The translations under genes were made by a program, and so were the position numbers. A stretch of 64,000 nucleotides of DNA from Myxococcales bacterium. GTDB taxonomy: Bacteria; Myxococcota_A; Polyangia; Polyangiales; Polyangiaceae. The notes under the pieces are model-generated. The model did not search any database, was not told the origin of the DNA, and was given only the letters and a program-made list of their open reading frames with translations. The stretch is taken from positions 1 to 64,000 of the forward strand of contig JAAFHV010000012.1 of assembly GCA_013297655.1 (NCBI GenBank), written 5' to 3'. Numbering within the stretch: the first letter of the stretch is position 1; each line of letters opens with the position of its first letter. Positions 19,362 to 28,237 of this stretch are shown piece after piece.

Positions 19362-20615
19362 GTGCAATCGAAGAACTTCGCCGCCCTCGCGGCTCTCGGC
19401 GGCGTGCTCTTTTTCGAGCGCTTCGCTTATTACGCGTTCCGCGCTTCGATGTTCACGCGCTTCCGTACGGAGAGTCAGCTCGCGGTCGCCGACATCGGGA
19501 GAATCGCGGCGATGACGACCATCGCGCTGCTCGTCGCTTTTGCGCTCGGTGCGGGCATCTCGGCGTTCGCGCGCCATCGCCTCGTCATCGCCGGGCTCGT
19601 CGTCGCCCTCGCCGCAGGGCACGCGCTCGGAGCGGCGAGCGTCACCGCGGGAGCGTTCGTCATCCCCCTCTTCTCCGGCATCGTGCGACCCCTCCTCATG
19701 CTCGCGATCGCGGAAGAGCTCGCACGCGACGGCCGTATTTGGTCCGGAATGGCCGCGGGCGCTGGCATGTCCCTCGTGATGAACGTCGGCGCTTTCGCGG
19801 GCGGGTCATGCGGTGGGCTCGCGAGCCGCAGCAGCGGGTTTCTCGCCGTTCCTCCCGTGCTCATGATGCTCGCGATCGTGTGCGCGGCGGTGCTCGCGTT
19901 CGCGCTCCCAGGCGCACCATTCGAATGGGCACGGGCCTCGGACGCGACGGTCGTCCCCGGGCCGGGCCTCTACCGCGCGGAGCCCGTCGTCGTCCGCTCG
20001 GGGGGAGCGCCACCGCTCGTCGTGCTCGCGATCGTCGCGGCGGCGGCCGTCGTCGTTCGCTGGGAGCAGACCTTCCACTCCGAGGCGCTCTACCGAACGG
20101 TCGAAGTCGGCGCGCTGAACGCGATGGGCCCGCTCCTCTCGTGCGCCTTCGGGGCCGTTTTCGGCGCGATCGCGGCCTCCCTCGCGTCGTCCAGATCTCG
20201 CGTATCGCCGACCCTCGCTCTCGGTTGCGCGACCGTGTGCATCGCGATCTCCGCGTTCGTCATGGTCGTCGCTTCGGTGACCCACTCGAAGGCGCTCGCG
20301 ATCCTATCCATGTTGCTCGACGCGGCGAGCGACCCGGTCTTCACTGCCGTCTGCCTCGGGTTCGCGTTCACGACGACCTCGTCGCGTCATGTCGGGCTCG
20401 TCGCGGGCGCGCTCTCGGCGCTCTTCTTGATTCCCTCCCTCTTCTTTCGCGCGCTCACGCCGCTTCTCGACGATGGGGGAACGATCCTCCTCGCCTTCGT
20501 GGGCATACTCACGCTCGCCACCGGCGTGGTGACGATCGTCGTCGGGCCGCGCATCGACCGATCGCCCGAGCCACCGCCCGCTCCCGGAACCTTCCCCTCC
20601 GCCCGCGTCGGTTAG
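19362..20615 (+). CDS. MFS-type transporter with POT-family-like N-terminus
   Basis: The 417-residue protein has about 12 hydrophobic segments. Its first helix carries FFERFAYYAFRASM, close to the ERFxYYGMR signature of proton-dependent oligopeptide transporters (POT/PTR2). The remaining helices are Ala/Val/Ile-rich without the second POT motif that I can see, so it may be a divergent member. It starts with GTG at 19362; TAGCCT at 19350-19355 lies six bases before it with no ribosome binding site. It is convergent with the kinase gene across 50 bases. The substrate is unknown. Confidence 0.75.
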   Translation: MQSKNFAALAALGGVLFFERFAYYAFRASMFTRFRTESQLAVADIGRIAAMTTIALLVAFALGAGISAFARHRLVIAGLVVALAAGHALGAASVTAGAFVIPLFSGIVRPLLMLAIAEELARDGRIWSGMAAGAGMSLVMNVGAFAGGSCGGLASRSSGFLAVPPVLMMLAIVCAAVLAFALPGAPFEWARASDATVVPGPGLYRAEPVVVRSGGAPPLVVLAIVAAAAVVVRWEQTFHSEALYRTVEVGALNAMGPLLSCAFGAVFGAIAASLASSRSRVSPTLALGCATVCIAISAFVMVVASVTHSKALAILSMLLDAASDPVFTAVCLGFAFTTTSSRHVGLVAGALSALFLIPSLFFRALTPLLDDGGTILLAFVGILTLATGVVTIVVGPRIDRSPEPPPAPGTFPSARVG

Positions 20616-20665
20616 CTGCGTCGCGCCGATCGGAACGCGCACGACGAGCACGCCGCGCGACGGGA

Positions 20666-22633
20666 CTAGCGGTCGCTTTTCGCGCGACGATGAAGCTCAC
20701 GCGCGCCCTCTCGGAGGCGCTTGAGATCTTCCTTCGTGCTCCACGCGGCGAGGACGACGGCGAGGTTCGACCCGTTCGCCACCGCTTGCGCCCAGAAGCG
20801 CGTCGAGGGCACCTTCGCCGCAAGGAAAAACGTGACGAAGTAGACCAGCGCCGGGAACATGAACTTCGGCTCGCTCGTGATCGCCAGCATCGTCGTGAGG
20901 ATGCCCCACACGAGCAGCACCAGCGCGAGGTGGAGCTCGAGCGACATGCCGAGCACCAAACAACCCGGCACCGCCAGCACTTGCATGACGTAACCGACCA
21001 AGATCGCCATCGCCAAGTTGCGATTCAGCCTTGTTTTTCCCATTGAATCGCGGGCCCAATACATGAGCCCCATGCACAGCGCGGAGAGGCCCACCGTGCG
21101 CGCGAGCATCCACTCCATGGTCGGCTGTCCGCGCTGGAAGAGGGCGAGCGAGATAGGACCGATGACCCCGAGGAGGCCGAGCACGCCGCCGAAGAAGAGG
21201 CGCGTGCGGCGGCCCACGTTCGGATCGTACTCCGCCTCCAGCGCGTCGAGCTTCTCGATTCGGCGCCGCTCTTCTTCCCTCGCGCGCATCGCTGCGTCGA
21301 CGCGAGCAGCGAGCTCCGGATCGGGGGTCGTGAGCTCGGCGAGGATGGCGTGCGCAGCCTCGGGCGAGCCCTGCGAAAGCTCGTGGTCGATCATCCGAAT
21401 GGAGACCGCGCGCAGCCCGGCGCGGGCCTCTGCGTTCTCCGGCCACGTACGAAGTGCTTCCAAGTAGCCGAACCGCACCGCGCCGAACACGTTGTAGATC
21501 TCCTGCCGCTCCACCTTCGTCGAGGCGCCGAGCATCGCAAAAAGGTCTCCCCGCTTGGCGGTCGCCTCTTCCGCAAGATCGGCCGAGCCGCGGTGGGTGA
21601 GAAAATCGAGGACCGCCTTGCGGAGGTCGACCACGGTTTGGAAGCGATCGTCGTGGAGGCGCGCCATCGCGCGGGTGCACACCGCGGCGAGCTCGTGGGG
21701 GCAGTCGTCGGGGAACGAAGGCTGCGAGTAGACGATGCTCTTCACCATCGCCTGGAACGACGCGCCCTCGTGAGGAGGCTTCCCCGTCACGATCTCGTAG
21801 AGCACCGCGCCTAAGAGGTAAACGTCCGTTCTTTCATCGATTTTCGGCGTGGGAGAGCCGAGCATCTCCGGCGCCATGTAGCAGGGGGTGCCCGCTGCTT
21901 CGGTCGCGTCCTTCGCGAGCGGGAGACGCCCCGAGCCGTCGTCGACGAGGCTGACGGCGATGCCCCAGTCGAGGAGGTACACCTCGCCGAACTCACCCAC
22001 CATGACGTTCTCGGGCTTGATGTCGCGGTGGACGATGCCCTTCGCGTGGGCGCGGCTCACCGCTTGGGTGACCTGCAGGAGGACGCGAAGGTGCCAGTCG
22101 AGCACGTCCGAGGCGCCGTGTTTCTCGCGGACCTTCGCGGGATCGAGGAGCAGCGAGTCCCACGCGGTGCCAGACACGCGTCGCATGACGATGTGCGGGC
22201 GGCCCTCCTCGTCGGTGCCAAGATCGTAGATCGGGACCACGTTCGGGTGCTCGAGGCTGCCGGTGAGCCACGCCTCGCGGAGCAAGCGCAACGCGGCGTC
22301 GGCGCTGTCCTCGAGGTCGGCCTTGAGGGTCTTGATCGCGACCTCACGAAAGAGCGCGCTCTGCTCGGCGACGCGGACGATCCCCATCCCGCCCTCCCCG
22401 AGCGTCTCCCGGAGGGCGAACCCCGCGAGCGATCGCGAGGCGCCCTTGCCCGCGACCGCGAGCTTGTCGCGGACCCGCGCGAGGCCACCCGTGAGGTGCT
22501 CGGCGCGCGGCTCGATCGTCGAGCGCGGACGCTCCACCACGGCCTGCCCGATCTCTTTCATGATCGGGAGCGTGACCAAGCGGTCCGAGTGAACGTCGGG
22601 AGAAAGGGTGTCGTCGAGCTCGAAGCTCTTCAC
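20666..22633 (-). CDS. Ser/Thr protein kinase with C-terminal multi-helix membrane domain
   Basis: The start is GTG at 22633. The Hanks-type kinase domain covers about 72-350: GEGGMG loop (79-84), ATP-binding Lys in VAIKTLK (101), catalytic HRDIKPEN (202-209), a DWG in place of DFG (222-224), and APE in YMAPEMLG. The catalytic residues are all present, so it should be active. A helical region with coiled-coil character (about 380-470) and about five to six transmembrane segments (480-640) follow. The usual one-helix bacterial receptor kinase places its sensor outside; here the membrane part itself may be the sensor. It is divergent from the mechanosensitive channel at 22685 across 51 bases. 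Confidence 0.92.
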   Translation of the reverse strand: MKSFELDDTLSPDVHSDRLVTLPIMKEIGQAVVERPRSTIEPRAEHLTGGLARVRDKLAVAGKGASRSLAGFALRETLGEGGMGIVRVAEQSALFREVAIKTLKADLEDSADAALRLLREAWLTGSLEHPNVVPIYDLGTDEEGRPHIVMRRVSGTAWDSLLLDPAKVREKHGASDVLDWHLRVLLQVTQAVSRAHAKGIVHRDIKPENVMVGEFGEVYLLDWGIAVSLVDDGSGRLPLAKDATEAAGTPCYMAPEMLGSPTPKIDERTDVYLLGAVLYEIVTGKPPHEGASFQAMVKSIVYSQPSFPDDCPHELAAVCTRAMARLHDDRFQTVVDLRKAVLDFLTHRGSADLAEEATAKRGDLFAMLGASTKVERQEIYNVFGAVRFGYLEALRTWPENAEARAGLRAVSIRMIDHELSQGSPEAAHAILAELTTPDPELAARVDAAMRAREEERRRIEKLDALEAEYDPNVGRRTRLFFGGVLGLLGVIGPISLALFQRGQPTMEWMLARTVGLSALCMGLMYWARDSMGKTRLNRNLAMAILVGYVMQVLAVPGCLVLGMSLELHLALVLLVWGILTTMLAITSEPKFMFPALVYFVTFFLAAKVPSTRFWAQAVANGSNLAVVLAAWSTKEDLKRLREGARELHRRAKSDR

Positions 22634-22684
22634 GGATGGGAGGATGACCCACCCTTCCCCTTTTTGGGAAGTCTTTGGGACGGT

Positions 22685-24331
22685 ATGAGCGTTCGTATGG
22701 ATCGGTCACTGCCCTCTTCGAGGCTCGTTACGTTCGTGCTCATGCTCGCGCTCTTCTTGGGGGCGCTCGCGCCGACGACGGCGTTTGCGCAGGTGAAGGT
22801 GCCGGCGCTCTCTTCGCCGCCCGCACCGAAGCCGGTGTCGACGGAAGAAGAAGACGCGCCGGCGTTCGATTCTCCGCGCGCGAGCATGGGTCGCTTCTTC
22901 GCGGCGACGAACGAGGGGCGCTTTGCCGACGCCGCGCGCTACCTCGAGCTCTCGAAGGGCGACACCGAGAAGGGCCCCGAGCTCGCGCGGATGCTCGACG
23001 TGGTCCTCGCGCGCACGCTCCTCGTCGATCCGAACGAGCTCTCCCCGCTCGCGACGGGCCGTAAAGACGACGGGCTCCCCGCTGGCGTCGACGAGATCGG
23101 ACGCATTCGCGCGAAGGACGGCAAGGTCACCCCCGTGCGCGTCGTACGAAAAGAAGCCAAAGGGACCGACGACGAGCCGCGCTGGGTGTTCAGCGCGCAG
23201 ACGGTGTCGCAGGCGAACGCGCTCTATGATGCGCTCGGCGAGCGCTGGGTCCGAGATCACTTTCCTCCGTTCTTTTTTTACGAGCTGCCGCGGTCGTTTC
23301 TCCTCTGGCACGTCGGTGCGCTCGCGCTCCTCGGGCTCGCGAGCCGGCTCCTGTCGCTCCCCCTCGCGTGGCTCTTCGTCGGCGTGGTGGGCCGCGTGGC
23401 GCGCCGCTTGAAGCTCGCGTGGGACGATCACGCCAAGCGGCACATGCAAGGGCCGGCGCGCGTCGCCTGCATGGTCCCGCTTTTGTGGATTGGGTCGCGC
23501 TTCATCGGGCTCTATCAACCGGCCGACGCGCTCGTGCTCCGGGGGCTTCGCGCGCTCGTGCTCGTCGCGATGTTTTGGTTCGTCATGCGGATCGTCGCCT
23601 CGTTCGGGGGGAGCGTGCTCGAGAGCGACTGGGGTCGCACGCGCCCGTCGCTTCGGGGATTTTCGGCCTTCTCGCTCCGCGTGAGCCGGTTCGTCGTGTG
23701 GGTGCTCGGCAGCGTCGCGGTCGCGAACGAGCTCGGTTATCCGGTCGGGAGCATCATCACCGGGCTCGGCATCGGCGGCATCGCGATCGCCCTCGCCGCG
23801 CAGAAGACGGTCGAGAACCTCTTCGGCTCGCTGTCGATCTTGGTCGACCAGCCGTTCCGTGTCGGCGACACCGTGCGCGTCGACGGGGTGGAGGGCTCGA
23901 TCGAGACGGTCGGACTGCGCTCCACCCGCATTCGCACGTCGGATCGATCGCTCGTCGTGATCCCGAACGGGAAGCTCGCGGACATGCGGATCGAGTCGCT
24001 GTCCGCGCGCGATCGCACCCGCTTCGCGACCAAGCTGCGCGTGTTGCCGAAGGCCACCCACGACCAGATCGAGGCCTTCGTCGCGCTCGTCGCGCAGGAG
24101 CTCGCGAAGCACCCCAAGGTGCGACGCGAGGACGTCATCGTGCGCCTCGCGGGGATGGGCGACGGGATCCTGGAGGTGGAGGCCGGGTGCTCGGTCGAGA
24201 CCACGAAGTTCGCCGAGTTCGCCGACGCGCGACAGGAGCTCCTCCTCGTGTGCCTCGCCGCCGCGCGCACCTCCGGGGTGGAGCTCGCCGGACGGGAGCC
24301 CGCGACCGCTGCGACCGCCGCGACGGCATGA
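22685..24331 (+). CDS. Mechanosensitive ion channel, MscS family
   Basis: The start is placed at the ATG at 22685 (an in-frame ATG at 22697 is also possible); a signal-like helix (LVTFVLMLALFLGALAPTTAFA) follows. After an extracytoplasmic domain of about 180 residues come transmembrane helices and the MscS pore and beta domain: GLGIGGIAIALAAQKTVENLFGSLSILVDQPFRVGDTV, then VEGSIETVGLRSTRIRT and VVIPNGKL. This is the hallmark of MscS channels, which open under membrane tension to release solutes. At 548 residues it is a large, multi-domain MscS. It is divergent from the membrane kinase, so common regulation is possible. Confidence 0.93.
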   Translation: MSVRMDRSLPSSRLVTFVLMLALFLGALAPTTAFAQVKVPALSSPPAPKPVSTEEEDAPAFDSPRASMGRFFAATNEGRFADAARYLELSKGDTEKGPELARMLDVVLARTLLVDPNELSPLATGRKDDGLPAGVDEIGRIRAKDGKVTPVRVVRKEAKGTDDEPRWVFSAQTVSQANALYDALGERWVRDHFPPFFFYELPRSFLLWHVGALALLGLASRLLSLPLAWLFVGVVGRVARRLKLAWDDHAKRHMQGPARVACMVPLLWIGSRFIGLYQPADALVLRGLRALVLVAMFWFVMRIVASFGGSVLESDWGRTRPSLRGFSAFSLRVSRFVVWVLGSVAVANELGYPVGSIITGLGIGGIAIALAAQKTVENLFGSLSILVDQPFRVGDTVRVDGVEGSIETVGLRSTRIRTSDRSLVVIPNGKLADMRIESLSARDRTRFATKLRVLPKATHDQIEAFVALVAQELAKHPKVRREDVIVRLAGMGDGILEVEAGCSVETTKFAEFADARQELLLVCLAAARTSGVELAGREPATAATAATA

Positions 24332-24591
24332 GCGCGCCGATCACTCCTGGCTAAGCCCGAGGCCACGCATGGAGAGCTACGGATCCACGCGACCGAGAGG
24401 CTGCAATTTTCCGGGCCGTTTGCGCCGCGCAAAGACAATGTAGGCCCATATGCGCGTGCAATCTCGGCGTCGGCACGTTCGTTGCTGAAGAGTGTGCTCA
24501 GGCAGGGCGCGGTTCGTTCCGATTCGCACCGCCCAACGATTCGTTTGCCGTGACCGAGCTCGTTCGGTCGATGAACAAGGTGGGAGCAATC
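24332..24591. other. Intergenic region, no gene seen
   Basis: These 260 bases carry no credible reading frame or RNA. A ribosome binding site (GGGAG at 24582-24586) for the next gene lies at the right edge. Confidence 0.5.
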
Positions 24592-25746
24592 ATGGTCTCG
24601 AAGCGCTTGACTGGACTCGTCGGATCCTTGGCTGCGTGCGCGATCGTGGTCGCGTGTGGCGGTGGCGGCACCGACGATCCGGGCGCCTTCCCGGAGGCCT
24701 CGAACACCGGCAACGGCACCGTGAAGCCGCCCGCCGGCAACGGAAACAACAACGGCCCGTTCGGCGGTGGAACCACTCCCCCGACCGGCCCCGGCGTGAA
24801 CAACGAGTGCGCTTCGGTCAAGGCGCAGGCCGAGAAGCTCCCCCTCGAGATGATCGTCGTCCTCGATAAGTCGGGCAGCATGTGCGAGTACACCTCGGGC
24901 ACGAACCCGCGCGACTGCAACAACCCCGCGTCGAAGTGGAAAGTGGTCACGAAGGCGCTCGAGACGTTCTTCCGTAGCTTCGAGTCGGCCGAGATCACGG
25001 TCTCGCTGATCGCCTTCCCGAATGGCAACGAGTGCAGCGTGAGCACGTACGAGACGCCGATCGAGCGCCAGAAGCTCCCCCTCGGCGCGGACGCTCTCGT
25101 GGCGAAAATGAACGGCCTCAGCCCGAACGGCTCTACCCCGACGACCCAGGCCGCTCAAGGCGCCGTCAACTACGCCAAGACCGTCGAGACCGCCCTCGCG
25201 GGCAAGGGCAAGACCGTCATCGTGCTCGCGACGGACGGCTACCCGCAAGATTGCAACGGCAACAGCATCGCCGCCGCGGGCAACGTCGTCGCCACCGTCG
25301 CGTCGACGATCAAGTCGTACGTGATCGGCGTCGGCGGTCTCCTCCAAGACCTCGACCAGCTCGCGGCGAAGGGCGGCACGACCAAGGCGATCCTGGTGAG
25401 CACCGCGGACACGAACAAGGCCGCGACCGACCTCACCTTGGCGCTCTCTCAGATCCGCGGCGCGTCGCTCTCGTGCGAGTACGCCGTCCCCGCCGCTCCT
25501 GCCGGTCAGACCCTCGACGTCAACAAGGTCAACGTCCAGTTCACGCTCCAGGGCGGCCAGCCCGAGACGCTCCCCTACAGCGCCGACTGCGCGAACCCGA
25601 AGGGCTGGCGTTACGACAACGCCACGGCCCCGACGAAGATCCAGCTCTGCCAAAACGCGTGCGACAACGTCAAGTCGGTCGCCGGAACCACCGCGAAGCT
25701 CGACGTCGTCCTCGGCTGCAAGACCGAAGGCGGCACCCCGCGCTGA
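24592..25746 (+). CDS. Von Willebrand factor A domain lipoprotein
   Basis: The ATG at 24592 is preferred over one at 24571 because GGGAG precedes it at the right distance. The product has 384 residues, a lipoprotein signal (CAIVVAC), a Gly/Asn/Pro-rich linker, and a VWA domain: MIVVLDKSGSMCEY supplies the metal-binding DxSxS, with GSTPTTQA and LATDGYP completing the MIDAS site. Such proteins usually bind a protein ligand through a divalent metal. The C-terminal 130 residues hold paired cysteines suggesting disulfides. It stands alone; a surface adhesion role is inference. Confidence 0.88.
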   Translation: MVSKRLTGLVGSLAACAIVVACGGGGTDDPGAFPEASNTGNGTVKPPAGNGNNNGPFGGGTTPPTGPGVNNECASVKAQAEKLPLEMIVVLDKSGSMCEYTSGTNPRDCNNPASKWKVVTKALETFFRSFESAEITVSLIAFPNGNECSVSTYETPIERQKLPLGADALVAKMNGLSPNGSTPTTQAAQGAVNYAKTVETALAGKGKTVIVLATDGYPQDCNGNSIAAAGNVVATVASTIKSYVIGVGGLLQDLDQLAAKGGTTKAILVSTADTNKAATDLTLALSQIRGASLSCEYAVPAAPAGQTLDVNKVNVQFTLQGGQPETLPYSADCANPKGWRYDNATAPTKIQLCQNACDNVKSVAGTTAKLDVVLGCKTEGGTPR

Positions 25747-25838
25747 GGATCGCGCGAACGGCGCACGTCGCGGTCCGCGCCGCCCCACCGATTCACGAGA
25801 CGGTGCACGCGGAATCAGCGTAGTCTCGCGAGGCCTCG

Positions 25839-27827
25839 ATGACCGAGCCCTCGCCGCCCCCGCGCGGACCCTCTCCCCAAGAGCTGGCCTGGCAGGGCAC
25901 CACGCTCGAGGGTGACACCTTCGGCCAAGTGCGGATCGAGACGCTCCTCGCCGTCCGTCGCGGCGAGGCGGTGTATTCCGCGACCCAAGTCGAGTCGGAG
26001 GCGAAGGTCCTCGCGCGGCTCGCGATCGACGGCGCGGGTGTGTCCGGATTCCGCGAGCGGCACGCCGTCGAATCGCGCAAAGTCGCGGCGATCGCAGCGC
26101 GCGTGCCCCACCTCGCGCGGGTCGTCGCTTCGGGCGCGGCGAAGGCAGCGAACGGCGAGCTCACCCCGTTCCTGGTCACCGAAGGGCTCGAGGGAAAGAC
26201 CCTCCGCCGCCAGCTCGACGAGCGCGCGATCGGGGGAGCCTCCCTCGAAGAGGCGCTCGTCATCTTCAAGCCCGTCGTGACAGCGCTCTCGGCGCTGCAC
26301 CAGGAAGGCCTCGCCCACCGCGCGTTCTCTCCCGAGTGCGTCGTGTTCGCAGAGTCGCGGGGGCAGTCGACCACCAAGGTGACCGACCTGTGCATCGGGG
26401 TCGACGACACCTCCCCCGAGCCCACGCCGCGCCTCACCCCCGAGGAGCTCCGTTACGCCGCCCCGGAGCACTTCAAGAAGAGCTACGGCCCCACCTGCGC
26501 GGCCACCGACGTGCTCGCGCTCGCCCTCGTCGTAGTCGAGTTCCTCGCCGGCGCACCGGCACTTACATCGTCGGATCCGCTCGATCTCTATCTGGAATCG
26601 ACGAATCTGCAGCGACGCCCTTCGCCTCGCGCGCGCGGCGTTTCGTCGAGCGACGCGGTCGAGTCGGTGTTCGCGCGTGCCCTCGCCGTCGATCCGAAGA
26701 AACGATTCCAAGACGCAGCGGCGTTCTGGGATGCGCTGAAGGTGGCCTCCGAGGATCGCACGAGCAGGGTGACGCTCGCGCCCCGCGCCGCGACCCCGGC
26801 CGAGGCCTCCGACGCCCGTCGACGCGAGCGCCGCGAAAAGAACCTCAAGCGCACCCTCGCGTTCGGGGCGCTCTTCGCGACGTTCCTCGGCGGCATGGGC
26901 CTCACCCTGTATGTCCGCTCCCACGGTGCGCGTACCGCGAGCTCTGCTACTGCCGCACCGTCTGCACCGCTCGCGCTGCCCGCGCCATCGACGAACGGTT
27001 CACCCGACGCCGCGCTCGCGGCGGCGGGAGACGCGGGAGGCGCGGGAGGCGCCACGGCCGCCACGAGCGACGACGCGGGAGCGCCCGGTCCACCTGGCGA
27101 AGGCGCCATGGTGCGCGTGCCTGCCGCCACGTTCCCGATGGGCTCCGACAAGGAGACACGCGCCGAGAAGCCGATGCACAAGGTCGTGCTCACCCGTGCC
27201 TTCTCGATCGACGCGCTCGAAGTAACCGCGCTCGCGTACGAGAGCTGCGTCGTGGCAAAAAAATGCTCCCCGCCGCTCGTGCACTTCGGGGCCGGCAGCG
27301 ATCCACTCCAGAAGGGCTGCAACGTCGCGGCGCTTCGCCCGAAGAACCCTGCAAACTGCATCGATCAGCTCCAGGCGCAGGCGTATTGCGCGTTCGCGGA
27401 AAAGCGCCTCCCCACCGAGGCCGAGTGGGAGCTCGCCGCGCGCGGGACCGACGCTCGCGACTATCCGTGGGGCGACTCCGCGCCGCGATCGTGCGCGCAA
27501 GGCATCCTTCGCGGGCTCTCGGGCCCGTGCGAAAAGAAGCTCGAGACGTTCGACGTCGGCCTCACGCCCGAGGGCAAGAGCCCGTTCGCGGTCTGGGACA
27601 TGTCCGGCAACGTGTGGGAGTGGGTCGCCGACGGTTTCGCCGACTACCCCGTCGCCGACGCGACCGATCCGTTCGTCGCGCCGGGCGCGGGGGCGGACGC
27701 GAAGGGCGTGCTCCGGGGAGGCTCGTTCGACTACGCGGTGACCGTCGCGAAGACCACCTCGCGCCTCGCTCTCCTTCGCACCGCCGGCCACGTGAGCACG
27801 GGGTTCCGCTGCGCGAAGAGCCTCTGA
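25839..27827 (+). CDS. Pseudokinase - TM - formylglycine-generating-enzyme-fold fusion
   Basis: Residues about 20-310 have the shape of a Hanks-type kinase, but the key residues are missing. The catalytic loop reads HRAFSPECVVF where HRDxKxxN is expected, the metal loop reads TDLCIGV in place of DFG, and no clear VAIK lysine is seen. One transmembrane helix follows (about 336-356), then an Ala/Gly/Pro linker and an FGE/SUMF1-type domain to the end (MVRVPAATFPMGSD, EVTALAYESC, LPTEAEWELAARG, WDMSGNVWEWVADG, VLRGGSFDY, GFRC). FGE-fold domains activate sulfatases or act as binding modules. A ligand-sensing role is inference. TAGTCT at 25821-25826 may be the -10. A dyad lies at 27350-27360. Confidence 0.85.
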   Translation: MTEPSPPPRGPSPQELAWQGTTLEGDTFGQVRIETLLAVRRGEAVYSATQVESEAKVLARLAIDGAGVSGFRERHAVESRKVAAIAARVPHLARVVASGAAKAANGELTPFLVTEGLEGKTLRRQLDERAIGGASLEEALVIFKPVVTALSALHQEGLAHRAFSPECVVFAESRGQSTTKVTDLCIGVDDTSPEPTPRLTPEELRYAAPEHFKKSYGPTCAATDVLALALVVVEFLAGAPALTSSDPLDLYLESTNLQRRPSPRARGVSSSDAVESVFARALAVDPKKRFQDAAAFWDALKVASEDRTSRVTLAPRAATPAEASDARRRERREKNLKRTLAFGALFATFLGGMGLTLYVRSHGARTASSATAAPSAPLALPAPSTNGSPDAALAAAGDAGGAGGATAATSDDAGAPGPPGEGAMVRVPAATFPMGSDKETRAEKPMHKVVLTRAFSIDALEVTALAYESCVVAKKCSPPLVHFGAGSDPLQKGCNVAALRPKNPANCIDQLQAQAYCAFAEKRLPTEAEWELAARGTDARDYPWGDSAPRSCAQGILRGLSGPCEKKLETFDVGLTPEGKSPFAVWDMSGNVWEWVADGFADYPVADATDPFVAPGAGADAKGVLRGGSFDYAVTVAKTTSRLALLRTAGHVSTGFRCAKSL

Positions 27828-27840
27828 CGATCGCGCTCGC

Positions 27841-28041
27841 TCAGTCCTTCAGCTTGCGCGCGTGGAGCATGAGCGCGATGCCCGCCGCCCAGAGCGGGAG
27901 CGACATGATGCCCATTCCGACGAACAGCTTCTGCGAGCGGAGCTCGGCGCTCGTGATGAAGATGCTCGCGCCGCCCATCAAGAACGGGAACACGAGCAAG
28001 AGCCCCGCGAGCACCCGGGCGGTGAGCTTGTCGGTAAGCAC
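27841..28041 (-). CDS. Two-helix small membrane protein
   Basis: A GTG at 28041 opens 66 residues with two transmembrane helices (VLAGLLLVFPFLMGGASIFI and LFVGMGIMSLPLWAAGIALML) and a basic tail. I do not recognise the family. TAGGGT at 28048-28053 (minus strand) lies six bases before the start with no ribosome binding site, and a copy of the repeated 13-mer (28052-28064) overlaps it. That promoter context supports a real gene. Confidence 0.65.
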   Translation of the reverse strand: MLTDKLTARVLAGLLLVFPFLMGGASIFITSAELRSQKLFVGMGIMSLPLWAAGIALMLHARKLKD

Positions 28042-28051
28042 GGCCGAACCC

Positions 28052-28064
28052 TAGAGCACCGAAC
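28052..28064 (-). promoter_or_regulatory. Copy 2 of the 13-mer GTTCGGTGCTCTA, overlapping a putative -10
   Basis: Read on the minus strand the 13-mer ends 10 bases before the GTG start of the 66-residue gene, and its last two bases begin the TAGGGT hexamer. The placement suggests a regulatory site. Confidence 0.45.
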
Positions 28065-28237
28065 GGCCCGCTCGCCGAGATCTTTTTGTTTCCCGCGGAG
28101 GGAGCGCAGCGCGCCATGGGCTGGAGACGAACCGAAAGAGCTCCGCGCGGCCCCCGCCCACTGGTGCACCGCCTTAGCCTATGTTTCCCCACAATTCGGA
28201 CAACTCGAGTCGATGCAGGTATAGTACCGCCGGTTCC

